Shown here piece after piece: positions 20,461-32,659 of a stretch of DNA of 64,000 bases. The first letter of the stretch is position 1. Each line of letters begins with the position of its first letter. Made by a program: the position numbers and the translations under genes. The stretch is from Petrolisthes cinctipes (lineage: Eukaryota > Arthropoda > Malacostraca > Decapoda > Porcellanidae). A model generated the notes under the pieces. That model made no database searches. It saw only the letters and a list, made by a program, of their open reading frames with translations, and was not told the DNA's origin. The DNA lies in the NCBI GenBank assembly GCA_033782935.1, contig JAWQEG010001559.1:2667001-2731000 (forward strand). The letters are read 5' to 3'.

Positions 20461-22333
20461 GACATTTGCTGACACTAGTCTGAGACACTCCATAGCAGTC
20501 ACTAATTGTCAGTTGATGTCCACCAGTAGCCATACATCTCAAAGTTATGAGGACCTGCAGATGTTGTGGTATCGGGCAACCTATTGGGAAATTACAGTAT
20601 AATTAGTTAACACAACTGTCCCTGTACATTCGCTGTGGTTACATAAATACTGTATTACACACCACTGTAATTTACTGTATATTACATTCTATGGATATAT
20701 GCTATTCCTCTAAAATACATCTTGAACCCTTCATCATCTTATATGAATAAACAAACCTGGAATTTGCATATTTTAAACTGCATGCTTTTCTTTATACAAA
20801 TGCCGTGACCCACACACTGTTTCATTTCTGACTCTGTCAAACAATCTCACTCCACTGATTGCCGTTCAACATTGCAAATTAATCACAACCACTAGTGTCC
20901 TCTCTCTACTCTCTCTGCATGCTATAGTAACATATCTGTAGGTATACAGTAGGTCAGCAATCTGCCGAGCTTCAAGACTCCAGAAGACAGCCTCACAGTT
21001 GATATTAGGTTAGGTCAGGTGAGGATCGTCTGATGGATGAAATAACATACATACTGTACTTTGTTTATATGGACACATGTTTACTTAGTATCACTGACCT
21101 GAGTGTACCTTAATAAATCATTTAAAAACTATATAATATACTCATACAATATGAAATTTTGGGACTATAACCACCCTATATATTACTTATATCCAATCAA
21201 ATATTAAAACAAACACTATTAATGGAGAGATTATAATAATTTCCTTGATAATAAGCCTAAATTTGATTGTTGTGTTGAAGACTAACCCAGATTTTTTTGT
21301 CTTCCTGTAACTTAAGTTACTGGATTGGACCAACATTTCAAGTGCATACATGTATGATAAACGCAGGTTTGCATACATTACTCTACATTAATCAATTGTT
21401 CTAACACATAAACCATCTGTGTCATATTGTTCTGTTCAATTTTTTTTATACAAGCACGAAATGTGAAGTATTGGCATGGATCACATTTCATATATTGAAC
21501 CTTGTCAACATTTCTGCCCTTATGCAATACGGTCACTCTCGACAATTTTTGTTGGTGGACGTCTCAATATCCCAATAGATAAGTTACTAACATATATTTT
21601 ATGGCCAAAAAACTTCAAGTGATGGGACTCACCAGTCAGCGGTGAAGAACGGCGAGGACCAGGGTGTGTTTATAGTGTCCAATCGACTCCAATGTATCCT
21701 TATGGTGTTCAGAAAAGTAACTGGAACTTGCCCCGTAGATGAATATGTGTTATAAATACGAAAATATGGTTGCAATTACTTGCAAATTTGTTTCTAAATA
21801 CATGTGTATAGATATTATTTTTATTTTATTTCATATTTCAATACAGGGTCTCAATAAGGCATGGTCCACCATCCCTAGCCACTCATCCCTTTAATTCCAA
21901 TAATATTTAGGTTTTGTGATGTGGCAAGTGAGTGTTCCTCATAGGGAGGGGTGTTTAAAACTACGATTTTTTCAAGTAAGGGCCCTCAATTTTTTTAAAA
22001 CTACGGGCGTAATTAACCCTCTCATATTCTACTAGAAGATATCAATACAAACTTTGTATATACAGTGCATATATCAAATTACGGTATAATTTACAAAATT
22101 AGATGGCTATGAAAAATAGTTTTCACACATTCTTTTACATCTCCCATTTTACCCAGCTATGTTACTGCATAATTTTACTTTGCTTGTCATTTTCCTATTC
22201 ATATGTCTACAAGATTTTTCTTCCTGGTTCTCTTCGTCAATAGATGTTTCATTCTCAAGTACACATATTTTATAGAACACTACATCTTTGGGTAAATCAA
22301 TTCATATACGATCTATTGTAGAAGCAAGTGAGC

Positions 22334-22373
22334 TAAAGCAGTGTTTCCCTTGGTGAAGGGAAACACTGCTTTA
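22334..22373. other. Perfect 18-bp hairpin with GGTG loop
   Basis: TAAAGCAGTGTTTCCCTT, loop GGTG, then the exact complement. It is isolated in AT-rich DNA, with no terminal repeats or gene nearby. Confidence 0.85.
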
Positions 22374-23307
22374 AACATTTATCTCATTTTAACCAACTGA
22401 GAAAAATAAATGTATCTGAAGGGAGATAGTGCATAGCTTACCTCTATTAATCATTTCAGTTCATGATTTGCTTATGCAAACAGTGTCACAATTGCTGGCC
22501 TTATTTCCTAAATATGGATATGTTCCTACAATTTTTTTTTAATTTTTAGTATATAGCCACCTATGAAGCGAAGAGCTTCCTCTTCTATCACTGCCTATGA
22601 CAATGATATCTTTCCCTTCCAAATCGAAATCTAAGTCCTTAAATAAGATACTAGTTAAGCACATCTCCACAGCTAGAACTCTTTCATCATAGTGTGTAAG
22701 CTGTTTGTGCAAAAATATGGCCTCATTATGACTGGTTATGCAATCATAATATTCTTCCCTGCATCATAATTTTCTTCCCTCCACAGTAAAAAATGCAAAA
22801 GTGGGAAGTGGGGTCATCTCACCCTTATACCAACTGTGTTGGGCAATTTTGGCTCATGATGACATTACATAATATTATACTCTTTCTTGTATACAGTATT
22901 AAGATTAGCATCAGCAGGCCCTAATGGGTCTTATGTCACTCTAGCTGTGTATGAAATCTATGGGTAATAGGGGATATATCTGAGCCGTATGAAGTTAAAT
23001 GCTGGGCAATAAATTAGTTTCAAACAGAAAACTATTAAGTAGTGTGACAGAGAATGTAGGGAATTCGCAGAGTTCAAACAGAGAAGGGCCGAGACCCTAT
23101 GATAGCATTATAAAATTATATTAGTGACAAAATATCACATACAGTATAAATACAATAATGTAGGGTCTTGCAAAACATCAAGTACAGTATAAAGAACTTT
23201 ATTTCCTATAATAAATTGTTAATATTGTACATGACTCAAAAGACATACTTTTATAACAGCTGGTACAGTATTAAATTGTGGGTTAAATAAATCAAACTAT
23301 TTTAGAA

Positions 23308-24590
23308 GTAAGGATGAGTGTGGTAGCTATAGGGGAATAAGCCTTCTTAGTGTACCGGGGAAGGTGTATGGGAAGGTTCTTACTGAAAGACTAGTTGAAG
23401 TAACAGGGAATAGAGTTAGTGAGGAGCAGGGAGGGTTCAGAAAGGGTAGAGGATGTGTGGACCAGATATTTGCATTAAAATCAATAGTGGAGAAATATAT
23501 TGGGAAGGGTAGAAAGTTGTATGCTGCCTTCATGGATTTGGAAGAGGCATACAATAGGGTTGATAGGAGAGCTATGACAGATGTATTAAGGATTTACAGA
23601 GTTGGTGGGCACTTGCTGGAGGGGATTGAGGCCTTCTACAGAGAGGCAAAAGCTTGTGTGAGGGTCGAGAGTGATTTGAGTGAGAACTTTGATATCAGTG
23701 TAGGATTGAGGAAAGGGTGTGTCATGTCACCATGGCTGTTCAATATCTTTATGTATGGTTGCATGAGAGAGATGAAGGCAGAGGTGGAGGGCCTGGGTGC
23801 AAAACTGAGGTTGAATGGAGTAGATTGGTCCTTGGTTGCAAGCTTATTTGCGGATGACACTGTGTTGCTGGCCGAAAGTGAAAGGGAATTACAGAGGGTG
23901 GTGGATGAGTTTCAGTCCATGTGTAAGTGAAGAAAACTGAAGGTAAATGCTGGTAAAAGTAAGGTGATGGTTTGAGAGGACTAAACCAGAAGTAATTGAC
24001 TTTGCTACACCCTACAGAGTGGCTGTGCCAACTGGGACGGAATATGAGATAACTTTCGAGGGTGAGAGGATGGAGGAGGTGAGGGAATTCAAGTAACTGG
24101 GTACAGTTTTGTGTAAACATGGAAGTATGGAAGGAGAAATCATGGAGAGAGCAGTGAGTGGCAGGCAGGTCATAGGATCACTGGGAAGGATAATGAAGGG
24201 TCGGAGTGTGAGCATGGAAGTGAAAAAGAGACTGAGAAATAGTATAATCCTGCCAACATTGACCTATGCGTCAGAGACATGGACATGGAGTAGGGCTCAT
24301 CAGTCTAGAATAGGTGCGGTGGAAATGGGTTATCTGAGAGGAGCATGTGGTCTTACCAGGTGGGATGGAGAAAATAATGGGAGTGTGTATGAGAGATGTG
24401 GTATGAGTGAGAAGGCAATTGGTATTGAGTGTGGAGTGGTTGAGAGAGTGAAGCGTAATACACTGAGATGGTTTGGACATGTGGAGAGAATGCAAGGTGT
24501 GGAGTTTGTAAAGAAGGTGTACAATAGTGAAGTTGTGGCACCTGGTGTGAGAGGCAGACCTCCGGTTAGATGGCAGAACAGAGTGGAATA
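23308..24590 (+). pseudogene. LINE reverse transcriptase (copy 1)
   Basis: RT words in order: GGFRKGRGCVDQIFALK near 23430, LYAAFMDLEEAYNRVDR near 23520 (first catalytic Asp), LRKGCVMSPWLFNIFMYG near 23710, and the FADD box at 23847-23858. Then comes the post-RT region with LPTLTYASETWTWSR near 24250 and LRWFGHVERMQGVEFVKKVY near 24460. Breaks: a TGA at 23928-23930 (intact in copy 2), a frame change near 23970 and a TAA near 24093. No endonuclease domain remains because of 5' truncation. RT would copy LINE RNA at nicked chromosomal DNA. Confidence 0.92.
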
Positions 24591-24745
24591 ATATGTGAGA
24601 GACAAAAGTGTGAGGGGGAGAGGGGGGATGGAGCAAGTGAGGAGGGAGTGTTGGAACAGGGCAGAAGAGTCTCCTTCTGCCGTGGCCACCTCCTTGGTGG
24701 GAGTTCCCGGAGGGAACGAGGCATTGGAGCTACAGATAGATAGAG
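23308..24745 (+). mobile_element. LINE copy 1, 5'-truncated, with 9-bp target duplication
   Basis: It is flanked by ATTTTAGAA at 23299-23307 and 24746-24754, the usual mark of target-primed integration. The 3' end is GGAGCTACAGATAGATAGAG, a short GATA repeat tail shared with copy 2. The 5' end is truncated inside the RT domain. The same family occurs reversed at 27973-29800. RT-based clade assignment (RTE-like is my guess) needs a phylogeny. Confidence 0.9.
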
Positions 24746-24754
24746 ATTTTAGAA

Positions 24755-25145
24755 AATATGGACAAAATTAATCAACATGATAATTCTTAGTATTACAGTA
24801 AATTTTTTATCAAATATTAAATATAGCATTTCATCTCTTGTTGATATATTTGTTAAATTAACAACAAATATCTGTAAAAGTCAAGTGTGACAATGCAGAA
24901 GCAAGGCAAATTTACCTGAATGATGTGCGCATCTTCTAAGTTTATTCTTATAAGTTTAAGATTATTAAAAATCAATTATATGGCCAAACCGAAGCACAAT
25001 GTCGTCAATGCGCTAGATGATGGCAAACTAAATTCAGACCTATGTTTCAAACAAATTAATTATGTACTTTGTATTACCGGTAAGTACAGTAATAGGCCTA
25101 TACATATATATATAACAAATCCTACACACCACAGAAACTGGACAT
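24755..25145. other. AT-rich DNA, nothing recognised
   Basis: No gene or repeat family recognised. A short TATATA run near 25103 precedes the tRNA-like repeat. Confidence 0.6.
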
Positions 25146-25149
25146 AACC

Positions 25150-25245
25150 ACACCAGTATGTGTCTCCTGACGGATTCGAACCGCTGTGCTAAGACATTAA
25201 GCACACAGAGCCTTATGTGCTCGGCCACCACTGTGGGCACTATAA
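25150..25245 (-). repeat. tRNA-derived SINE or tRNA pseudogene
   Basis: On the minus strand: TGGCCGAGCAC (25227-25217) resembles an A box of the Ser/Leu tRNA type, and GGTTCGAATCC (25182-25172) is a perfect B box, 34 bases apart. The acceptor arms do not pair and the anticodon arm is unclear, so it is not a working tRNA. It is probably the head of a SINE transcribed by RNA polymerase III. Confidence 0.5.
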
Positions 25246-26097
25246 GAGGTAATTGGAGACTCTTCTAAAGGAGGTGTGTGGCTGGGAGTAGGACTCCTGT
25301 CCTATTTTGGCCATCTGTTTTGGACCACACTTTGTTTTCCCCCTACCATTTTGTGTGGTGGTGGTAGAGATGATGTGTATACATCCTAACTACCCACTGC
25401 CTTCTACCTTCCACCACCACAACTCACTCTGTCAGGGTAATTTGGCCACTGCACGACGGCGACGTGGTGGTCCACGGCAGTGTATCTGTAAACAAGCAAA
25501 ATGAATTGGTCTTAAAATTCATCACTGAGGTACTCCAATACTTATAGCAGTGGTTCTTTAACGTTTAAATGGATGTAAGGGATAAACATAGGTTATTTTT
25601 TCAAAGGGTTTGGGGCTGAATCTACATAGCATCTGATCATTTCATATCACTTGCTAACCATCTCTTTACAAACCTTTACAAGCATATCCTTAGATCTATA
25701 AACTTCAGGTTGTTTCACAACTTTGCCTTCGATATCAGGTTTAATTGCTATCTAGACAATATCATCAGCAAAATCCAAATTCAAACGTTTACGACCACCT
25801 TTCCATAAGATTCCTCCTTGTTACATAAATTGTCACATGAAAGATATTCACCGGGCCTGATTATGTATAGATCATGAAGGTCACTAAGGTACTAACCCTC
25901 TCCTCTAGGCTTTTGTGCACCAGGGAGAACCGAAGCCCCAATATTGTGTCGATTTTAATTCTTATTACTTCTAAATACAATCTTATTTAAGGCCAAGGGC
26001 AAGCAGCTGACAGTGGTACAGCATTGTTTAAAGTCGTTCAGTATGTGTCTGTTTCTGGTACTGATACTTGAGTTTGCTGATGGTTGGTGAGGGAGTT
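25246..26097. other. Non-coding stretch, nothing recognised
   Basis: No gene, element end or clear repeat was recognised in this stretch. Confidence 0.5.
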
Positions 26098-26266
26098 AAG
26101 AGGAGAATCTCTATTTGGTAATTTGGAAGGCTACTGATTCCTCCTAACTATGCCTCGAAATAGATTCCCTATTAGTACCAATGAGGATGTCTGTTTTCTG
26201 AGATAGTTATTAGGAAATCTACTAGTAGCCTTCCAATTTTCCAACAAGAGAATCTCCCCTTAAGTA
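26098..26266. repeat. Imperfect inverted repeat (arms about 38 bp)
   Basis: AGGAGAATCTCTATTTGG...GGAAGGCTACT at about 26100-26135 is mirrored by AGTAGCCTTCC...AGAGAATCTCC at about 26223-26262, with a loop of about 88 bp. It may be a small MITE; no target duplication was identified. Confidence 0.6.
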
Positions 26267-26904
26267 GTCCAACAACTGGCTTCTTATAGTACTGGGTACT
26301 ACTAGAGTATTAGAGTACGGTAGTAGATCCAGTTCCAAAAGTTGAGTGTAACTGGTTCTGGTAGTTAAGTGATAAAAATAATTGATAGGAACTAGTGATG
26401 GTCGTGGAAAGAAGGGAGTGCTCGAAGTTGTATTGGTTGTCTATCTTCGCCTCTCATATCGATAACTACTTATGGTTTTAGTGGAAGTGAAATGGCCTGC
26501 CACCTTCCTGCTTCTGTTCCAATGAATTCCCTGTGATGACGGTCACTGCCAACTCTAACATAAACACCAGAGCTGCCAACACCACGCCAGGAAAAAAAAA
26601 TAATGTTAATAATAATCAATAAATAAATAAACATCTGTTAATGTAACTCATTCAAGATGAAAGCAGTTTATACTTTTTAGTCGTGGAAAAAAGTTCTTTT
26701 TAGATTTATATCACAGGCAGCCTGGCTATTAGTTGATTAAGGGAAAGTAGGATATAAAGCCAAATTTATATATATACACATAAGTGACATATACATATTG
26801 TGTGCCCTTTCACATTTCATATATTATTCTTATGTAAAATGATTTAGCGGGGGATATAATATAATAATATCCATTACAATATATGATGGTCCTGGAGTGG
26901 CGGC
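26267..26904. other. Non-coding stretch, nothing recognised
   Basis: Mostly AT-rich. A short TATATATACAC tract near 26768 is the only simple sequence noted. Confidence 0.5.
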
Positions 26905-27150
26905 GTCTACGTCGTGGTACGAAAGCGTAGAGTAGCGTAGCACGTGGGTGATGTATCTGGCGTGAGCGTAGAGTGGTGTACCTTGCGTAGATGAAGCGTA
27001 GCGTAGGTGGTAGCACATGGAGAAGTGTGGTGCAGCTTACGAAAGAGTAAAGTGGCATAGCTTGCGTAGATGAAGTGTAGCGTGGCTCTTCGACATGGAA
27101 GTAGAGTGGAGTAGCTTGCTTGGGGTATAACTTGTAAGGTATAACGAGTT
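26905..27150 (-). repeat. GCGTAG-rich variable repeat in a putative gypsy leader
   Basis: Words such as GCGTAGAGT, GCGTAGCACGTGG and CTTGCGTAGATGAAGTGTAGCGT recur with irregular spacing. It directly follows, on the minus strand, the primer-binding-site-like word of the LTR at 27172, the same position as the tandem leader of gypsy-A. Confidence 0.6.
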
Positions 27151-27171
27151 ATATATGCCGGGGTCACCAAT

Positions 27172-27566
27172 TGTAAACACTTGGGACAGTGTTACTACCG
27201 GGGTGAACAAACTTGTATACACGGTAACAATTTATTTGGTGAGTACAGTTGTATATATAGCAAGCACCTTGTAGTTAGTCGTGGGAGCGTCGTGTAGAGA
27301 GAGAGAGGTAGCTGGTGTAGAGAGGCACGTGGTGTCTTGGTGTAGGCAGGTAGTTTGTAGGCACGGCAGGGCAGGGAGATGGGAACCTTCCAGGACGAGA
27401 GCAGGAGCCAGAGTGAACGACAGAGGCGTCGCGGCCACGGAGGAGTGGCAGGTGAGGATGCGCACGTCCGCACAGGTAGGACAGGTGAAGTTGAAGATGC
27501 GTGTCGTCAGCCAGGTGAGATGCCAGATGCGTCAAGGTGCTTGGTATTCACTACACCAGCAACACA
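27172..27566 (-). repeat. Candidate gypsy LTR with primer-binding site
   Basis: On the minus strand the sequence ends GTTTACA at 27172 and continues with ATTGGTGACCCCGGC, a word like the primer-binding site of gypsy-A (TGGTGACCCC). The other border is set at CCAGCAACACA (27566) or a few bases earlier, by the TG...CA rule only. No second LTR and no gag or pol were found, so this is a partial element at best. Confidence 0.5.
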
Positions 27567-27734
27567 AAATTAGCATCGCACATAACGCTGACACACTGCA
27601 AGGAAATTAAAAGTTTTTGTACTGCTGTAGGCCTATGACTGAGGTTTGTAAGGACAAAATAAGTATTGTTATATTGTTATGGAAGGGCTGACCAGTTATA
27701 TCCGTAAAGATATTGGTTTCTTGCAAGCAAAACT

Positions 27735-27972
27735 TTGTTTATGCTTGGGCAAGAAAATGTTTAGAAGGCTGTCTTAGAAATAAGAAGAAACGTAAATGCT
27801 ATGAATGTGTAAAGTTAGTTTATGGTCAAGGATATGCACAGAATCACACTAAAGTAAAGCAAAGTACAAAACAATGTAAAATATTGTCACAAGTACATAA
27901 TGTGAACTGCACTTGAATAAATTATATGTGAAATGCTATGGTACCAGGCCTAATCAATTAATTTTGATAATG
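27735..27972 (-). repeat. Dispersed repeat, copy 2 (inverted), part 1
   Basis: Reverse complement of about 1990-2215, including GGTACCAGGCCTAATCAAT and AGTGCAGTTCACATT. It is interrupted by the LINE at 27973 and resumes at 29801. Confidence 0.75.
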
Positions 27973-29800
27973 ATATCTATCTATCTATAGCTCCGACGCC
28001 TCGTTCCCTCCGGGAACTCCCACCAAGGGGGTGGCCACGGCAGAATAGTCTCCAGTTTTCCCTGTTCCAGCACTCCCTCCTCAGTTGCTCCATCCCCCCT
28101 TCACACTTCTCTCTCTCACATACTCCTCCACTCTGTTCTGCCATTTAACCGGAGGTCTGCCTCTCACATGAAGTCCCACAACTTCACTATCGTACACCTT
28201 CTCTACAAACTCCCCAGCCTGCATTCTCTCCACATGTTCAAACTACCTCAATGTATTAAGCTTTACTCTCTCAACCACCCCACACTCAATACCAATTGCC
28301 TTCTCACTCATACCACACCTCTCATACACACTCTCATTACTTTCTCCATCCCACCTGTTAAGTCCACACTCTCCTCTCAGGAACATAATTTCCACAGCAC
28401 CTATTCTAGATTGATGAGCCCTACTCCATGTCCATGTTTCCGATGCATATGTCAGTGTTGGCAGGATTATACTATTTCTCAGTCCCCTTTTCACTTCCAT
28501 ACTCACACTCCTACCCTTCATTATCCTCCCCAGTGATCCTATCACCTCCCTTCCCCTCACTGCTCTCTCCCTGATTTCTCCTTCCATACTTCCATGTTTA
28601 CACAAAACTGTTCCCAGATACTTGAATTCCCTCTCCTCCTCCATCCTCTCACCCCCTAAAGTTATCTCACATTTCGTCCCAGTTGGTACAGCCACTCTAT
28701 AGGGTGTAGCAAAGTCAATTACTTCTGTGTTGGTCCTCTCAGAAACCATCACCTTACTCTTACCAACATTCACCTTCAGTTTTCTTCGCTTACACACGGA
28801 CTGAAACTCATCCACCACCCTCTGTAACTCCCTTTCACTCTCGGCAAGCAGCACAGTGTCATCCGCAAATAAGCTTGCAACGAAGGACCAATCTACTCCA
28901 TTCAACCTCAGTTTCGCACCCCGGCCCTCCACCTTTGCCTTCATCTCTCTCGTGCAACCATCCATAAAGATATTGACCAGCCATGGTGACATGACACACC
29001 CCTGCCTCAATCCTACACTGATATCAAAGTTCTCACTCAAATCACCCTCGATCCTCACACAAGCTTTTGCCTCTATATAGAAAGCCTCAATCCCCTCCAG
29101 CAAGCGCCCACCAACACCGTAAATTCTTAATACCTCATAGCTCTCCTATTTAACCCTATCGTATGCTTTCTCCAAATCCATGAAGGCAGCATACAACTTT
29201 CTACCCTTCCCAATATATTTCTCCACTGTTGATTTTATTGCAAAGATCTGGTCCACACATCCTCTACCCTTTCTGAACCCTCCCTGCTCCTCACTAACTT
29301 TAACCCAGTTACTTCTTTCAGTTTTTCAGTAAAAACCTTCCCATACACCTTCCCCGGTACACTAAGAAGTCTTATTCCCCTATAGCTACCACACTCATCC
29401 CTATTTCTCATACCCTTGTACAGAGGCACAATTATGGGTCTCCTCCAGTCCTCTGGCACCTCTCCCTGCCTCCAGGCCAATGTGCATATAAGCAACATTC
29501 ACTCCACCACTACCTCTCCCCCACACTTTAACATTTCATCAGTTATCCCATCCACCCATGGTGCCTTTCCCATCTTCAACTTTCCTATTGCTTTCCTAAC
29601 CTCTTCTCTCCCTAATTCTCCCTGTACAACCTGTCGTCTACCACCTGCCTCCATCCCCATGCATATCACCACCCCTCCCGTCCCCCCATTCATCAAACCA
29701 TCAAAATGCCTCTTCCACACATCTTTCACTTCCTCCCTTCCCCTCATTGTAGCTCCACCCCCTCTCTTCATTCTTACGCTGCCAGACTTTCCTGCTCCAT
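27973..29800 (-). mobile_element. LINE copy 2, reversed, inserted in a dispersed repeat
   Basis: Same family as 23308-24745 and longer at its 5' end. The 3' tail (plus-strand CTATCTATCTATAGCTCC) lies at 27977. TAATG occurs at both borders (27968-27972, 29801-29805) and the flanks join into the sequence of dispersed repeat copy 1, so this is a datable insertion. Confidence 0.88.
28243..29771 (-). pseudogene. LINE reverse transcriptase (copy 2)
   Basis: The minus-strand frame at 29771-29499 carries a pre-RT region (KLKMGKAPWVDGITDEMLK). The next frame (29498-29235) has WRRPIIVPLYKGMRN and SYRGIRLLSVPGKVYGK. The long frame 29103-28243 holds LRQGCVMSPWLVNIFMDG, the catalytic FADD box, KRRKLKVNVGKSKVMVSE, EFKYLGTVLCKHGSMEGE and LPTLTYASETWTWSR. 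Frame changes lie near 29300 and 29110; the segment between them (VDQIFAL..., DLEKAY...) is also readable. It is better preserved than copy 1 after the FADD box. Confidence 0.92.
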
Positions 29801-30050
29801 TAATGCCATATTAAGCTTACATTGATGTTGGTAGTTGTATTGGTGGTGACGGTAGTTGTGGTAGTGGTGATGGTGGTAGTTATGGTGGTGATGGTGGTAG
29901 TTATAGTGATGATGGTAGTGGTGATGGTAGTAATTGTGATTGTAGTTGTAGTGGTGATGGTGGTGGTAGTGGTGGTGATGGCAGTGATGGTAGTGGTAGT
30001 TGTGGTGACAATGGTAGTGATGATGGTGCTAGTATTATGTACAATTGTAC
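29801..30050 (-). repeat. Dispersed repeat copy 2, part 2: trinucleotide tract
   Basis: TTAAGCTTACATTGATG followed by about 220 bases of GGTGGTAGTGATGG-type triplets, the reverse complement of 1698-1870. Frames across it (Val/Met repeats) are compositional. Confidence 0.85.
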
Positions 30051-30079
30051 TGTACTATAAGTAATTAATCATATACAGT

Positions 30080-30565
30080 ACCGGTACTGTACATTATTCT
30101 TTAGTGACAAAAGCAGTAACCCTGTATAGATTATTAAATACAATACTTTATTACCATACTGTATAATAAGTTATATATTATTCCTTAGTGACAATGGCAG
30201 CAAGCCTGTATAGTTTATTAAATACTGTACAGATACAGTACTTTATTACTATATGGTATAATAATAATATAATTTTTTTTTACAGCCAATGACAGTAATC
30301 CTGCAATAATTATGTACATTCTGTATTACTGCACTACAGAATATTCATAAATATTTCTTTATAGTCAATGACAGAAACCCTGCATAAATTATGTACATTC
30401 TGTATTACTACAGTACATAATAATCATAAATATATCTTTTCAGGCAATGGCAGTAATCCTATAAGTTTTATGTACATTCTGTATTACTGTACTACATAAT
30501 AATCATAAATATTTCTTTACTTGCAGTGGTAGTAATTCTGGACAAGAATTATGTACATTCTGTGT
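30080..30565 (+). repeat. Minisatellite, six units of about 80-96 bp
   Basis: CAGTAACCCTGTATAG-like words recur near 30112, 30197, 30290, 30371, 30450 and 30528. TGTACATTCTGTATTACT recurs at 30313, 30392, 30471 and 30552, giving an 80-bp period in the right half. Each unit has a pyrimidine run ending AG just before the CAATGRCAG word. Confidence 0.8.
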
Positions 30566-31106
30566 AAAAGCGCGATTTTTGTCCCCTTAAATTAATATTA
30601 CTATTTTTCTTTACTCTGGGAGGAAAAAACCCACTGCCTTTAACAAAACAAAAAGCCACCAGTGTATGCTACTACTCTATCCTATAGCTGGATCAACCTG
30701 GTCTAGAAAAAAAAAGAGACTGATGAGGAACAGGACTTGCCTTGCGAATACCAAAAATAAATCATACAAAGGACAAGTCCAGCTTCACTCCAATACTGGG
30801 TATACGCTGCCACCACCGGACCAAAGTGGATTAGAGGAACCAAGTGAACACACACTGGAGGGGTAGCGTAGCGTCAGCTTATTTAGGCGCGTCAGTAAGC
30901 AACCCAGACAAAGAATTTAACGGGGGTATGATCAGTGATGTGAATTGAGAACCAATATCTATATAGGATCACAGTACATTTGTTAATATCGGTGATGGAA
31001 ATACTCAACTAATTATAAACCCGTTTATTTATAATATGTTCACACGATTACATTTATATTTATATAATAAGAATACAATATTTTTTTCCCCCTCCCTTGT
31101 CAATGT
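30566..31106. other. Non-coding stretch, nothing recognised
   Basis: Only short unsupported frames; no element ends recognised. Confidence 0.5.
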
Positions 31107-31300
31107 TTCCTACTCCCCGTTCTGTCAACTAGGACAGGAAGAATTCCGTGTCTCGCCAGTTACAGAACTAACTACACATAAAAAAACAAAAATAAAACAA
31201 TATTACAATGAAATATCCCCCTTCCCTAAATAACAGTTCCTACTCCCCGTTCAGTCAACTAGGGCAGGAAGAATTCCGTGTCTCGCCAGTGACAGAGATC
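31107..31300 (+). repeat. Tandem duplication, period 130 bp
   Basis: TTCCTACTCCCCGTTC...CAGGAAGAATTCCGTGTCTC occurs at 31107 and 31237. A different pair, TGTCACAATACCGGAAGCAG, occurs at about 31519 and 31708. Confidence 0.85.
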
Positions 31301-32640
31301 TAAACTTCTTAAATCCACATACAAAAAAAACAATGACCACCATATTTAAAAAAAAATCACATCCTAAACATCAATATCCTAATACATCCTAACATCAATA
31401 TCCTAATAATATTATTCGAATTGTGAATTGCCAGCAATTATTAATAGTTTTATTCGCCACATGTGTGTCAAGTTGCTCAAGGGTTTGTTACTAAATCAAT
31501 ACGGCTTCTTCACCCAGCTGTCACAATACCGGAAGCAGAATGAGAAAAGAATGAGAAAAAAAAAAAAACATACATTAGTTACTATGTCCTTACGTGAACA
31601 CAATATTCTTCAGTTATTTAAATTCAATCACTGAACTAATTGATTCACCGTTCACAATATTCACAATACAATGTAATTAAGGGGGACCAACGAGAGCTCA
31701 GCTCTTACCTGTCACAATACCGGAAGCAGAATGAGAAAGAAGTAGAGTAAGCTACTCCCTCTTCACCTCCTCCCCACCCCCTGTCAAACCAAGTAGTGTC
31801 CCCGTATTTTTAATTATGGCATTCCTATCAGTTCCACCACTACTGGTGTATATTCAGTTACATATTACCATTTACACCTTTTCCTGTGCTCAAATACATT
31901 GCCTTCCACCTCAGTTAAAATATTAGATTACGGTAGTATACATATACAAGGCATGTATTGTTTCCGCAAGCAAGAGAATGGACCATCTTGACTTTAGACC
32001 CTAACTAATCTAATTAATTTTCTAAGTAAGTTACAGTTAAAATACAGGTACAGTTGCGGAAGGGAGTTTCGTTATCACCCTGGGCTCCTCTATACCCTAC
32101 CCCACAAGGAGGTGACGGAGGTGTAGAGAGTTGAACATATAACGACGGAGATGATTGGTCGATAAGTTGCTAGGAAAGTTTAGTGATAATATAACCTTAT
32201 TATATCTAAACAAAAGAGCATTGTGGTGAACTAAATATATTATGTTTATTTGCCATATATACAGTATATGAAGAACAGTAGCATACATTGTTAATGAGGA
32301 ACTGAATTATAACGCATACTGGAATAACTCGTATTTTATTCTCAGTTGTGGTTGTCATACATCAGCCAACTGATGGTGATGGGAGGGGATCTGCTTCACG
32401 GGCTCACGGCTCGTTCTGTGATTCGTTTTAAGGCTTCAAATATTCATTTCTACCTTAGTAATAGGGATAGGTTATATGCTTTTTATATAAATATAGACAA
32501 ATTTATAACGATTTACATTTACAGATAGTGAAGTAGTGTTATCGTATGTTGTTAATTTTGTCATCTGTTTTCTTATTTATTTTCAGTACGAACTGTTAAA
32601 ATTTATTTTGATAGAGTCTAGTGAGATGAAGAACGTTGAG
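31301..32640. other. AT-rich non-coding stretch
   Basis: Apart from the repeated TGTCACAATACCGGAAGC words (31519, 31708) nothing was recognised. Confidence 0.5.
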
Positions 32641-32659
32641 TTAAAATAAGCATTTGCTT

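Larger units (their letters stand above)
18928..23298. other. Long AT-rich stretch without recognised gene
   Basis: No coding sequence with family resemblance was found on either strand. It contains diverged tandem units around 19980-20460 and a perfect hairpin at 22334-22373. The rest looks like old unclassified intergenic or intronic DNA. Confidence 0.6.

Noticed and set aside
23327..24689. Several minus-strand frames of 60-120 codons over the LINE
   Set aside because: Shadows of the plus-strand RT frame; no independent resemblance. The plus-strand frames over 28168-29814 are likewise shadows of the reversed copy.
25150..25245. Functional tRNA gene
   Set aside because: A and B boxes are present but acceptor and anticodon arms do not fold; more likely a SINE head.
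26810..27610. Overlapping frames on both strands
   Set aside because: They arise from the GCGTAG-type repeat and the candidate LTR; lengths are what a GC-richer stretch gives by chance.
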